From the NCBI RefSeq assembly GCF_006757745.1, contig NZ_AP019740.1, positions 682,001 to 746,000 of the forward strand: DNA of 64,000 nucleotides, in the 5' to 3' direction. The notes beneath the pieces are model-generated. The model searched no databases. It was not told the DNA's origin and was given only the letters and a program-made list of their open reading frames with translations. The stretch's first letter is position 1. Every line of letters starts with the position of its first letter. The stretch is from Acinetobacter radioresistens DSM 6976 = NBRC 102413 = CIP 103788. Its GTDB lineage: Bacteria; Pseudomonadota; Gammaproteobacteria; Pseudomonadales; Moraxellaceae. Shown here one piece after another: positions 1-9,354 of the stretch. A program made the position numbers and the translations under genes.

Positions 1-869
1 TCGAGCTTTTTCAATGACTCTTCAACACGCGCTTTTACTTCAGCATTCAACCCATCAACCTGAAAATACTGCTTAGGAATACCAATACGTAAACCTTTAA
101 CAGAAGCTGTATTCAAGTTGGCTACATAATCGTCGACTTCCTGATTCATGGAGGTCGAGTCTTTTTCATCATGGCCGGCCATGACATTCATCAAATAAGC
201 GCAGTCTTCAGCAGAACGTGCCATCGGGCCACCTTGATCCAGTGACGAGGCATAGGCAATCATTCCGAAACGGGATACACGGCCATAGGTAGGTTTCAGA
301 CCGGTAAGACCACAAAAAGATGCAGGCTGACGAATTGAACCACCGGTATCGGTGCCGGTGGCAAACGGAGCAAGATCTGCTGCCACAGCCGCTGCCGATC
401 CGCCCGATGATCCACCCGGCACACAGCTTAAATTCCACGGGTTTTTGGTCGCGCCGTAAAATGAATTCTCGGAGGTTGAACCCATAGCGAATTCATCCAT
501 ATTCACTTTACCCAGTGTGACCAGACCAGCTGATTTGCCCTTGGCAACTACGGTAGCATCATAAGGGGAAATAAAGTTGTCCAGCATTTTAGAGCCGGCA
601 GTGGTTTTAATACCTTGAGTACAGAAAATATCTTTATGTGCGATAGGTACGCCAGTAAGTACAGTTGCGGTACCGGTTTTAATCGCAGCATCAGCAGCAT
701 CAGCTTGAGCCAGTGCCTGTTCGGCAGTTACAGTGACATAGCTGTTAACCTGCGCATCAATTTTTTCAATACGGTTTAAATAGTGCTGAGTCAATTCGCG
801 CGAGGAAAACTGGGCTGTTTTTAAGCCTTCGGCAAGTTCACGAATCGATAAACGATGTAAATCAGTCAT
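1..869 (-). CDS. gatA: Glutamyl/aspartyl-tRNA amidotransferase subunit A (partial, C-terminus off window)
   Basis: GatA is the glutaminase/amidase subunit of GatCAB, which converts misacylated Glu-tRNA(Gln) or Asp-tRNA(Asn) to the amidated form in the cytoplasm. The minus-strand reading starts at the ATG at 869-867 with [16 protein letters not shown] and runs open to base 1, so only about the first 290 residues are present. The amidase-signature serine-rich motif [11 protein letters not shown] is visible, as is the preceding catalytic lysine segment AHKDIF. The gene lies just downstream of gatC on the same strand (about 50 bases apart), the usual gatC-gatA-gatB order; gatB should lie outside the window. 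Identification is firm; only completeness is limited. Confidence 0.95.
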   Translation of the reverse strand, partial: MTDLHRLSIRELAEGLKTAQFSSRELTQHYLNRIEKIDAQVNSYVTVTAEQALAQADAADAAIKTGTATVLTGVPIAHKDIFCTQGIKTTAGSKMLDNFISPYDATVVAKGKSAGLVTLGKVNMDEFAMGSTSENSFYGATKNPWNLSCVPGGSSGGSAAAVAADLAPFATGTDTGGSIRQPASFCGLTGLKPTYGRVSRFGMIAYASSLDQGGPMARSAEDCAYLMNVMAGHDEKDSTSMNQEVDDYVANLNTASVKGLRIGIPKQYFQVDGLNAEVKARVEESLKKL

Positions 870-920
870 GAGTTAAATTCTTTTAGGTTCAGTTTTGAAG
901 TACAGAAGTTGACCAGATAA

Positions 921-1235
921 TTATTCAATTACACGTGGAACCAGATACAGGCCCGCTTCAGTAGCTGGGGCAACTGCCTGATATTCTTCACGATGATTGG
1001 TTTCAGTCACAACATCCTGACGTAATGGCTGAGGGTGATCAAATGGACTTTTTAGCGGTTCAACACCCTCAGTATCGATTGCTTTTAAGGTATCCATCAT
1101 GCCTAAAATTTTATTTAGACTTTGAGCATATTCAGCAGATTGCGTATCATTGAGCGAAAGACGTGCAAGATTGGCGATTGCTGAAACTGTTTGTGCATTT
1201 AAATCTGCAGAATGCTGAGCATCCGGTGTAGACAT
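921..1235 (-). CDS. gatC: Glutamyl/aspartyl-tRNA amidotransferase subunit C
   Basis: GatC is the small structural subunit that holds GatA and GatB together in the tRNA-dependent amidotransferase. The 104-residue length is usual for the family, and the sequence contains the conserved N-terminal helix (VSAIANLARLSL) and the C-terminal segment ending in YLVPRVIE, typical of GatC. It is the first gene of the gatC-gatA unit and is transcribed divergently from mreB, with about 130 bases between the two starts. Nothing unusual is seen. Confidence 0.93.
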   Translation of the reverse strand: MSTPDAQHSADLNAQTVSAIANLARLSLNDTQSAEYAQSLNKILGMMDTLKAIDTEGVEPLKSPFDHPQPLRQDVVTETNHREEYQAVAPATEAGLYLVPRVIE

Positions 1236-1356
1236 ACCATCACCTAATCAGTATTAAAAAATTCAAAATATCGTGCGTTATAATAAGCGATTGACTTGTT
1301 CAACGCACTACATTTAGTTAAAGTTGCCACCTTGCGTCCACATAAAGTTTAACTGA

Positions 1357-2406
<1,050 letters not shown>

Positions 2407-2421
2407 GTTAGGAACCAGGCG

Positions 2422-3279
2422 GTGCAACCGAATCTTTTTTCAAGACAACCGCCATCTTTTCGCTCATTCATCATAGCGGTGATCACCTGCCTTATTGTGC
2501 TGTTTTTTGACTGGCGCATGCCGCATGTGGTGCAACCTGCCAGGGAAGTCCTGTACGCTGCATATAATCCTATTTATGCACTGGCAAGCTATCCCGTGTT
2601 GTCGAGAGAATGGCTGAGTCAACAAACCAAATCTGAAGCCCAGCTGCGCCGTGAAAATACTGCGATGCAGGCCGAGCTGTTACAGGCTCAGGTGCGTCTA
2701 CAGAAACTGTCAGAGCTCTCTGCCGAGAATACACGTTTACGCGGTCTGCTCGATACGCCACTTATTATTGATGGTCGTATGGAAATTGCAGAAGTCATCG
2801 GTACTGATGCTGATCCCTTACGACATATCATTATTATTAACCGGGGAGCCAGCAATCAGCTCAAGGTGGGGCAGACTGTGCTGGATGACCGTGGAGTAAT
2901 GGGGCAGATCATTGATGTCTATCCGCATTCTAGCCGTGTAATGTTGCTCTCGGACAAGGAACATTCGCTATCTGTACGTCTGGAACGGACCGGTATGCGT
3001 GCCATTGTGGCAGGAACAGGCGATCTCGGGCTGCTGAAAATGGAATACGTGCCGACCAGTGCAGATATCAAACCGGGAGACAAAATCTATACTTCAGGGT
3101 TAGGTGAACATTTTCCGGCAGGCTATCTGGTGGGTACCGTATCTAAAGTCAGACGCCATAATTCAGGTGAGTTCGCCCAGATTCAGGTGATTCCAGCTGC
3201 ACAGCTGGCTGGTGGACATCATGTGGTGATCCTGTTTTCGGACTCTCTAGCGATGGAGCAACCCTATGCCAATCGCTAA
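2422..3279 (+). CDS. mreC: Rod-shape determining protein MreC
   Basis: MreC is a bitopic inner membrane protein whose periplasmic domain activates the PBP2-RodA wall synthase. The 285-residue product has a short cytoplasmic tail, one transmembrane helix (about residues 15-30), a coiled coil rich in Gln/Glu/Leu (about 65-110) and then the beta-barrel pair with the family motif DRGVMGQIIDVYPHSSRVML. The start is a GTG 15 bases after mreB, preceded by an AGGAA ribosome binding site. The 3' end overlaps mreD by 14 bases, suggesting translational coupling. Confidence 0.95.
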   Translation: MQPNLFSRQPPSFRSFIIAVITCLIVLFFDWRMPHVVQPAREVLYAAYNPIYALASYPVLSREWLSQQTKSEAQLRRENTAMQAELLQAQVRLQKLSELSAENTRLRGLLDTPLIIDGRMEIAEVIGTDADPLRHIIIINRGASNQLKVGQTVLDDRGVMGQIIDVYPHSSRVMLLSDKEHSLSVRLERTGMRAIVAGTGDLGLLKMEYVPTSADIKPGDKIYTSGLGEHFPAGYLVGTVSKVRRHNSGEFAQIQVIPAAQLAGGHHVVILFSDSLAMEQPYANR

Positions 3280-3757
3280 GTTGCGTTATGAAAAGCGTAA
3301 AGATCCATTGATTGTCATTATCCTGTCAGTCATAGTCGGGTCAGTATTAATGGTCTATCCACTGTCTTATGACATTTCCGGATGGCGGCCATTATTTATG
3401 CTGATGATCATGCTGTTCTGGATATTGTGTCAGCCAAGCTGGACAGGTGTCTGGTTTGCCTTTGCAGTGGGCATTTTTACAGACTTGCTACGTGATGCGC
3501 CCCTGGGAATGAATGCACTCAGTTTTGTGCTGATCACCTTTGTCGTACGCTGGTTTACTCGTGAACGCCGGATTTTAACCTTTGGTAATTTATGGGTACT
3601 GGCAACGCTAGCAATTTTTGCCCATTTGCTATTTACCTGGTTTACCCAGGTTATGGCCGGGCTGCATTTTTCAATTGCACGGCACTGGCAGCCATTGCTT
3701 AGCAGTATTTTGTGCTGGCCCATCCTTTATTACCTGCTGCGAAAATGGCGCATCTGA
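3266..3757 (+). CDS. mreD: Rod-shape determining protein MreD
   Basis: MreD is a small polytopic inner membrane component of the elongasome. The 163-residue protein has about five hydrophobic helices and the family segment FTDLLRDAPLGMNAL in the middle. Its ATG lies inside the end of mreC (14-base overlap) and its stop lies 13 bases inside the predicted start of maf, so the three are probably translationally coupled. Length and position are as expected. Confidence 0.93.
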   Translation: MPIAKLRYEKRKDPLIVIILSVIVGSVLMVYPLSYDISGWRPLFMLMIMLFWILCQPSWTGVWFAFAVGIFTDLLRDAPLGMNALSFVLITFVVRWFTRERRILTFGNLWVLATLAIFAHLLFTWFTQVMAGLHFSIARHWQPLLSSILCWPILYYLLRKWRI

Positions 3758-4311
3758 TTCTGGCCTCAAGTTCGCCAAGGCGACAGGAGCTGCTCAGGCA
3801 ATTAGGACTGGAATTCGATATTCACAGTCCTGATATTGACGAGAGCACAAGAGCAGGTGAAAGTGTCGGTGAGTACGTAGAGCGTCTGGCTCGTCAAAAA
3901 GCACAGGCAGTACTTGCACAATATCCTGAATCTGTGATTATTGCTGCCGATACCAGTCTCGGGCTGGATGGTACCATTATTGGTAAACCTGAATCGAAGC
4001 AGCATGCCTTTGAAATCTGGTCAAAATTATCTGGCAGACACCATGATGTTTTTTCAGGGGTCTGTATTGCCACATCCCGGCAGATTTCGAGTATAGTGGT
4101 ACATACCCAGGTTGAATTTCAAACACTCAGTCCAAACGACATGGAGCGTTATTGGGCGACCGGAGAGCCAGAAGGCAAAGCGGGTGCATATGCCATACAG
4201 GGCATTGCAGCGCAATATATTCCCCGGATTTTTGGCAGCTACACCAATGTAGTCGGGTTGCCGTTACATGAGACAATACAGTTATTAAAAGCAGTTAAGG
4301 CACTAAATTAA
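3745..4311 (+). CDS. maf: Maf family nucleotide pyrophosphatase (YhdE type, dTTP/UTP)
   Basis: Maf proteins hydrolyse nucleoside triphosphates, preferring modified or non-canonical pyrimidine nucleotides, to monophosphate and pyrophosphate. The N-terminal signature ASSSPRRQELLRQLG and the following AADTSLGLDG, with the catalytic Asp, identify the family; the segment GAYAIQGIAAQYI matches the YhdE branch. I chose the ATG at 3745 (MAHLILASSSPRRQ), giving 188 residues, rather than the in-frame ATG at 3712, because family members begin directly at the SSSPRR strand. It sits between mreD and rng exactly as yhdE does in other gammaproteobacteria. Confidence 0.93.
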   Translation: MAHLILASSSPRRQELLRQLGLEFDIHSPDIDESTRAGESVGEYVERLARQKAQAVLAQYPESVIIAADTSLGLDGTIIGKPESKQHAFEIWSKLSGRHHDVFSGVCIATSRQISSIVVHTQVEFQTLSPNDMERYWATGEPEGKAGAYAIQGIAAQYIPRIFGSYTNVVGLPLHETIQLLKAVKALN

Positions 4312-4349
4312 CCGCTGGAAAGAATTTTTATAATGTTTTGAGTTTTAGT

Positions 4350-5804
4350 ATGTCTGATGAGCTACTCATTAATGTCACCCCTATGGAATGTCGGGTCGCA
4401 TTAGTTGAAAATGGTACGGTCAATGAACTGTTTGTTGAACGGACTGTCAAGCGTGGTCTGGTGGGAAATATCTATAAAGGCAAGGTAGTCCGTGTATTGC
4501 CTGGCATGCAGGCTGCTTTTGTCGATATTGGCCTTTCACGTACAGCTTTTTTACATATCAATGACATGATCTGGCCCCGCAACCAGTCTACTCCCAATGT
4601 ATTTGAATTATTACAGCCCGGCCAGATTTTGACGGTGCAGGTTATGAAAGATATGCTGGGTACTAAAGGCGCGCGGCTGTCTACTGACCTTTCAATTCCT
4701 TCCCGCTATCTGGTACTGATGCCATTTGGAAATCACATTGGGGTTTCACAGCGAATCGAATCAGAAGAAGAGCGTGACCGGCTGCGTTCACTGATTGAGA
4801 AAATTCAGCAACAGCACGATTTACCAGGTAGTGTAATTGTGCGTACGGCAGCTGATGGCGTCGATGAAGCAGATATTGCCCAAGATATGGCCTACCTTGC
4901 CAAGCTTTGGGAATATATTCAGCGCAAACAGCGTGCTACCACTGTCCCATCTCTGATTTTTGAAGAATTACCTTTGCCTCAGCGTGTTATCCGTGATCTG
5001 GCCAATGAAGAAACTGCCAAAATCTATATTGATTCGCGGGAAATCTATACCAAACTGAGCGAATTTATTGAAGAGTTCGTACCGGGTATGCAAGATCGTC
5101 TGATTCACTACCCAGGTGAGCGCCCACTTTTCGACTTGTATAATGTCGAAGAAGACCTGCAAAAAGCCTTGCAGACACGAGTGGCCTTAAAATCAGGTGG
5201 CTATCTGATGATTGATCAGACTGAAGCCATGACTACTATTGATGTTAATACAGGTTCCTATGTGGGCGGCCGTTCACTTGAAGATACGGTCTTTAAAACC
5301 AATATGGAAGCCACTCAAGTGATTGTCCGGCAGTTACGACTACGCAACTTGGGCGGCATCATTATTATTGATTTTATTGACATGCAGGAAGCGAACCACC
5401 GCAATGAAGTCATGCACCAGTTTGAAAAAATGCTGGAACGGGATCATGCCAAAACTAAAATTACACAAGTTTCCGAATTGGGACTGGTAGAAATGACCCG
5501 GAAACGAACTCGGGAGTCTTTAGAACATCTATTATGTGAAGCTTGCCCAACCTGTCAGGGACGGGGATATGTGAAGACAGCAGAAACAGTATGTTACGAG
5601 ATATTTCGAGAAATTATGCGCTATGCTCGGGCATTTGAATCACAAAGTGGCTTTACAGTAGTTGCCCATCCTGCGGTCATAGACCGTCTATTAACAGCAG
5701 AAGCACCAGCAGTGGCTGATTTAGAGCATTTTGTAAATCGGGTAATTAAGTTCCAGGTCGAAAATCTGTATACGCAAGAGCAATATGACATCATCTTAAG
5801 CTAA
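4350..5804 (+). CDS. rng: Ribonuclease G
   Basis: RNase G is a single-strand-specific endoribonuclease that matures the 5' end of 16S rRNA and takes part in mRNA decay. The 484-residue protein has an N-terminal S1 domain (GNIYKGKVVRVLPGMQAAFVD) and the RNase E/G catalytic core with the two metal-binding Asp motifs TTIDVNTG and IIDFIDM. The zinc-link cysteines CPTC lie near residue 405. The start is placed at ATG 4350 (MSDELLINVTP), matching other RNase G N-termini; a TTG at 4338 is the alternative. There is no long C-terminal scaffold, which separates it from RNase E. Confidence 0.95.
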   Translation: MSDELLINVTPMECRVALVENGTVNELFVERTVKRGLVGNIYKGKVVRVLPGMQAAFVDIGLSRTAFLHINDMIWPRNQSTPNVFELLQPGQILTVQVMKDMLGTKGARLSTDLSIPSRYLVLMPFGNHIGVSQRIESEEERDRLRSLIEKIQQQHDLPGSVIVRTAADGVDEADIAQDMAYLAKLWEYIQRKQRATTVPSLIFEELPLPQRVIRDLANEETAKIYIDSREIYTKLSEFIEEFVPGMQDRLIHYPGERPLFDLYNVEEDLQKALQTRVALKSGGYLMIDQTEAMTTIDVNTGSYVGGRSLEDTVFKTNMEATQVIVRQLRLRNLGGIIIIDFIDMQEANHRNEVMHQFEKMLERDHAKTKITQVSELGLVEMTRKRTRESLEHLLCEACPTCQGRGYVKTAETVCYEIFREIMRYARAFESQSGFTVVAHPAVIDRLLTAEAPAVADLEHFVNRVIKFQVENLYTQEQYDIILS

Positions 5805-5841
5805 AGTTGTAACAGAATTTCGCTTAATCCTTGTTACAACT
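5805..5841 (+). terminator. Hairpin after rng, probable terminator
   Basis: Perfect 10-bp inverted repeat AGTTGTAACA / TGTTACAACT with a 17-nt loop, starting right at the rng stop. The following bases are only moderately T-rich, so it may be an RNA-stabilising hairpin rather than a strong intrinsic terminator. Confidence 0.5.
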
Positions 5842-5938
5842 GAAATTTTACTTTCATGCATGAATTTTCAATACTAGATGCATTGGGTAGCCAAAGACTT
5901 TTCTCCCCTATGTAGTCTTAGCAAATGAGGTAAATGAC

Positions 5939-6112
5939 ATGAATGTTAGTGAAAGAATTATTCATAAAGGTTTTCAACACGTACTTGATTCAAAAAAAGT
6001 CAATACATGCTATATGCTTGATGATGATGGTCGAGAAATCCAGATTACTACTGCGATGATCCGCTCGGTTTGTCACCAGCTTTTAAAACAGTGCCGTACT
6101 ATTAAAAAATAA
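5939..6112 (+). CDS. Small conserved-looking hypothetical protein, 57 residues
   Basis: A short open frame encodes MNVSERIIHKGFQHVL...CRTIKK (57 residues). It begins with an ATG preceded by a GAGG ribosome binding site at good spacing and ends on a bidirectional terminator. The predicted protein is soluble, mixed helix and strand, with a central acidic turn (MLDDDGREIQI) and no signal peptide or membrane helix. Its own start signal, terminator and isolation between rng and atfA favour a real gene. I do not recognise a family. Confidence 0.6.
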   Translation: MNVSERIIHKGFQHVLDSKKVNTCYMLDDDGREIQITTAMIRSVCHQLLKQCRTIKK

Positions 6113-6141
6113 GGGGCTTAATTCTGCCCCTCAATTTTCTA
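6112..6141. terminator. Bidirectional intrinsic terminator between small ORF and atfA
   Basis: Stem AGGGGC / GCCCCT with an 8-nt loop. On the minus strand it is followed by a TTATTTTTTA tract that would stop atfA transcription; on the plus strand it is followed by a weaker T-rich run. Confidence 0.7.
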
Positions 6142-6148
6142 CTGTCCT

Positions 6149-7534
6149 TTAACCTGTTACAGTCAGATTCTTCTCAAACGTTTCAGCTTCAATCAGTGAT
6201 TCAAAACGTTGTATTTCATCTTCCAAATGGGTAAGCAGATTCTGCATTTTGGGTAATGCATTGCGACAGGCGATTAAGCCGACCTCGAGTTTGTCCAGAT
6301 AACTGGTCATGGTAATATTTAAAGCTTGTCCATCCAGTACAATCGAAGCAGGAAAAAGTGCATCCAACTTTGCACCATTCCAGTACAAGGGTTCACGTGG
6401 ACCCGGCACATTAGAAATTACCAAGTTAAAGGCCTGACGTTTAGGCATCATTCCTGAAAGTATATTAAGTCCTGCGGCAGAGTATACCAATGCGCTGTAA
6501 TTCAGAATCTGACCTGATGTCATCCGTTTAAAGCGCTGTTTAGCATTTAGTACACTCCGGCGAATAGTTTCCAGCCGTTTCAGTGGATCTGCCTGATGTG
6601 TACCCAGATTGGCCAGAATCATGGTGATCCGGTTGCTCACATCTGAGTCATCATCCCGGATAGAAGCTGGAACCATGGCAATTAATGGCTTGGCCGGTAA
6701 ACTGTTCTGGCTAAGAAGATATTCACGTAAAGCACCCGAACACACTGCCAGAATTACATCATTAATAGTTACATCCAATGCACTTGCGATACTACGCAAA
6801 CGGTTCAACTCAAAAGATTGTGCTGCAAAACGTCGTGAAGCACTGACCCGCTGATTGAGTATACTTTTCGGTGCCTGAAAGCTAGAAACATAGTGCGGAT
6901 TACGGCCCATATCTTTCATCACTGTCTGTGACAGTTCATACATTACTTTAGGTACAGCTTCAAACTGGTCTTTAAGTAATCCAAGAATTTTCTTTGTACT
7001 TCCTTTTTTAGCTTCTTTAAGGCGTTTGGCTCGTGGGCCTTCTACACACCATGGCGGTACAATACTTTTAGCCTGCTGGTCTTTAGATAGTGATTTTTCA
7101 ACCAGTCGCATTCCTGCAATTCCATCAACCATGGCATGATGAATTTTGAAGTACATAGCAAATCGGTTGCCTTCAATACCTTCAATAATATTACAGGTCC
7201 AGAGCGGTTTTGCGCGATCAATAAGTGTACTATGTTCTTGAGAAATATAAGCTAATAGTTCGCGAATACGTCCTGGATGAGGCAGTGAAATATGGCGGAA
7301 GTGATGATCCAGATCAAACTCTTCATCTTCATCCCAAAACAGGCCACTTAGCCGGTTATTAAAGGGTGGTATCGGAATTGATTTTGAGTTACGAATATCC
7401 TGTACCAGATCTTGTATAAAAGTCGCGGGTGCATGTTCAGGAATTTCAAACAGGAATAGACCGCCTACATGCATGGGCTGTTGACGTTTTTCTAATGATA
7501 AAAAAATGAAATCAATTGGGTGTAATGGACGCAT
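6149..7534 (-). CDS. atfA: Wax ester synthase/acyl-CoA:diacylglycerol acyltransferase
   Basis: This bifunctional enzyme (WS/DGAT) esterifies acyl-CoA to long-chain alcohols or diacylglycerol, making storage wax esters and triacylglycerol at the inner face of the membrane. The 461-residue sequence starts MRPLHPIDFIFLSLEKRQQP and contains the catalytic HHxxxDG motif (HHAMVDG, residues 132-138), matching the active-site position in the A. baylyi enzyme. A second family motif, NLVISNVPGP, lies near residue 370. It is monocistronic, between a shared terminator and a 200-base gap. Similarity to Acinetobacter AtfA is very strong along the whole length. Confidence 0.95.
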   Translation of the reverse strand: MRPLHPIDFIFLSLEKRQQPMHVGGLFLFEIPEHAPATFIQDLVQDIRNSKSIPIPPFNNRLSGLFWDEDEEFDLDHHFRHISLPHPGRIRELLAYISQEHSTLIDRAKPLWTCNIIEGIEGNRFAMYFKIHHAMVDGIAGMRLVEKSLSKDQQAKSIVPPWCVEGPRAKRLKEAKKGSTKKILGLLKDQFEAVPKVMYELSQTVMKDMGRNPHYVSSFQAPKSILNQRVSASRRFAAQSFELNRLRSIASALDVTINDVILAVCSGALREYLLSQNSLPAKPLIAMVPASIRDDDSDVSNRITMILANLGTHQADPLKRLETIRRSVLNAKQRFKRMTSGQILNYSALVYSAAGLNILSGMMPKRQAFNLVISNVPGPREPLYWNGAKLDALFPASIVLDGQALNITMTSYLDKLEVGLIACRNALPKMQNLLTHLEDEIQRFESLIEAETFEKNLTVTG

Positions 7535-7671
7535 AGCGTTGATTGCCTCACTGCAATGGATCTGTCAGCTCTTATTGAGCTGCTCATTGTTAGAATTATA
7601 GAACACGCGTTACAGTATATAATCTTTCAGTCCAGACGCAGCATAAATTTATGTGAATTCATCAGTTAAAT

Positions 7672-7725
7672 AAAAAACCGCCCAATCAACTGTTAAGACT
7701 CTCAGTTAGGTATGAGCGGTTTTTT
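7672..7725. terminator. Intrinsic terminator downstream of cysH
   Basis: Inverted repeat AAAAAACCGC / GCGGTTTTTT enclosing a 34-nt loop that can itself pair (AACTG / CAGTT). The A/T-tailed stem can end transcription in both directions; the gene it most directly serves is cysH on the minus strand. Confidence 0.6.
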
Positions 7726-7733
7726 GACTGATA

Positions 7734-8468
7734 TTACTTCTTTAAATTACCAGCATGCAGACCACATTCTTTATGGGTGGCTTCTTCCCACCACCAGCGC
7801 CCTTCACGTTCATGCTGATTTGGTAAAACAGCTTTAGTACAAGGTTCACAGCCGATTGAGATAAAACCACGTTCATGCAGGGCATTATATGGAATTTCCA
7901 TTAAACGGATATAACTCCAGACATCACTGCTTGACCAGTTGGCCAGCGGGTTATACTTGATTAATTGTTTACCCTGCCCAGAAAAACCTGTGTCTGCCTG
8001 AACTACTGGTATTTCAGTACGGGTTCCTGGACTCTGGTCACGACGCTGACCGGTAATCCAGCCATCTAAAGTCGCTAGTTTCTTGCGTAATGGCTGAACT
8101 TTACGAATACCACAGCATTCCTGATGGCCATCAACATAGAAGCTAAACAGGCCTTTACGATTTACCATATCGAGTAAGGGTTCTGCTTCAGGAAAACAAA
8201 TTTCAATTTCAATGTTGTAATGATTGCGGACTTTTTCAATAAACTGATAGGTTTCTGAATGCAGCCGGCCAGTATCCAGACTGAATACCCGAAATGATTT
8301 TCCCAAGCGGGAGGCCATATCAATCAGAACTACATCTTCAGCCCCTGAAAATGAAATAGCAATTTCACCTTCCTGACTCAAGGCAAGTTCCAGAATCTCG
8401 CTTGGAGATTTGTCAGCATATTCAGATGCCAAGGCATCCACTATATCAATGGTTGGGATAGCGGTCAT
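7734..8468 (-). CDS. cysH: Assimilatory (phospho)adenylylsulfate reductase, 4Fe-4S type
   Basis: The enzyme reduces activated sulfate (APS or PAPS) to sulfite with thioredoxin in sulfate assimilation. The ATP-pyrophosphatase-like fold shows [14 protein letters not shown] and [12 protein letters not shown]. The catalytic C-terminal cysteine motif KECGLHAG is present. Two more cysteine motifs, ECCGIRKV and GCEPCTKA, form the CC...CxxC pattern that binds a 4Fe-4S cluster; the E. coli-type PAPS reductase lacks them, so an APS-reducing or dual activity is likely. The ATG at 8468 ([10 protein letters not shown], 244 residues) is chosen because an AGGAG site precedes it; the longer frame to 8531 adds an unlikely leader. 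Confidence 0.9.
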   Translation of the reverse strand: MTAIPTIDIVDALASEYADKSPSEILELALSQEGEIAISFSGAEDVVLIDMASRLGKSFRVFSLDTGRLHSETYQFIEKVRNHYNIEIEICFPEAEPLLDMVNRKGLFSFYVDGHQECCGIRKVQPLRKKLATLDGWITGQRRDQSPGTRTEIPVVQADTGFSGQGKQLIKYNPLANWSSSDVWSYIRLMEIPYNALHERGFISIGCEPCTKAVLPNQHEREGRWWWEEATHKECGLHAGNLKK

Positions 8469-8667
8469 GAAGGCTCCTGGCTCAAAGGCTTGGACGCTGT
8501 AAAAATATATATTCACTAAAGTGCAATACATTTTAAGGGAAATGAAATAAGCTGCTTAGCACATTAACTACAAAGCTTATGAATAAAACTGATTAATAAA
8601 CAGTTGCGCAAAATATAACGGGTTAATGCTATGATAATCCGATTTTTTTATGATGCTTGGAGAATTC

Positions 8668-9285
8668 ATGGAAATTGTATGTCTCGATCTTGAAGGGGTA
8701 TTAGTCCCGGAAATCTGGATTAACTTTGCAAAAAAAACAGGGATTAAAGAACTAGAAGCCACTACTCGAGACATTCCTGACTACGATGTCCTGATGACTC
8801 AGCGTTTAAATATATTAAAGCAGCATGGTTTAGGCTTAAATGATATTCAGGCCGTAATTGCAGATATGGGTCCATTACCCGGCGCCAAAGAATTTGTAGA
8901 GTGGGTCCGTACCCATTTCCAGCTGATTATTTTATCTGATACTTTCTATGAATTTGCCCATCCATTGATGCAACAGTTGGGCTGGCCTACTATTTTTTGT
9001 CACAAGCTGGAAACAGATGAAAAAGGCATGATCACTGCCTATAAATTACGTCAGCCAGACCAGAAACGTGAGGCAGTAAAGGCACTCCACAACCTGAACT
9101 TTCGTGTAATTGCAGCAGGGGACTCGTATAATGATACAACCATGCTGGGTGAAGCAGACCATGGTTTCCTGTTTGATGCGCCAGAAAATGTAATCGCTGA
9201 GTTCCCGCAGTTCCAGGCAATTCATGGTTACGCTGCTTTAAAAGAGGCAATCCGTTCAGTGTCACTGCGCGATATTCCAGCTTAA
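8668..9285 (+). CDS. thrH: Phosphoserine phosphatase/homoserine phosphotransferase ThrH
   Basis: ThrH is a HAD-family enzyme that dephosphorylates phosphoserine and can transfer the phosphate to homoserine, linking serine and threonine synthesis. The N-terminus MEIVCLDLEGVLVPEIW holds the nucleophile Asp7, followed by HAD motif II (ILSDTFYEF) and motif III/IV (AAGDSYNDTTMLGEA). The sequence follows Pseudomonas ThrH almost throughout, including TTRDIPDYDVLM. The start is ATG 8668 (205 residues); the track-style upstream ATG at 8650 is less likely. A strong terminator follows. Confidence 0.92.
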   Translation: MEIVCLDLEGVLVPEIWINFAKKTGIKELEATTRDIPDYDVLMTQRLNILKQHGLGLNDIQAVIADMGPLPGAKEFVEWVRTHFQLIILSDTFYEFAHPLMQQLGWPTIFCHKLETDEKGMITAYKLRQPDQKREAVKALHNLNFRVIAAGDSYNDTTMLGEADHGFLFDAPENVIAEFPQFQAIHGYAALKEAIRSVSLRDIPA

Positions 9286-9303
9286 GATTTTATAAATAAG
9301 CTT

Positions 9304-9331
9304 AAAAAAGGGCACTTGAAGCGCCCTTTTT
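9304..9331. terminator. Intrinsic terminator between thrH and fadL paralogue 1
   Basis: Stem AAAAGGGC / GCCCTTTT with a short loop and A and T tracts on the two sides, so it can serve thrH on the plus strand and the convergent fadL gene on the minus strand. Confidence 0.8.
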
Positions 9332-9354
9332 CTATAAATTGTCTAATGAGATTT

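Noticed and set aside
208-438. 76-codon minus-strand open frame
   Set aside because: It lies out of frame inside gatA, whose protein is clearly read through the same bases.
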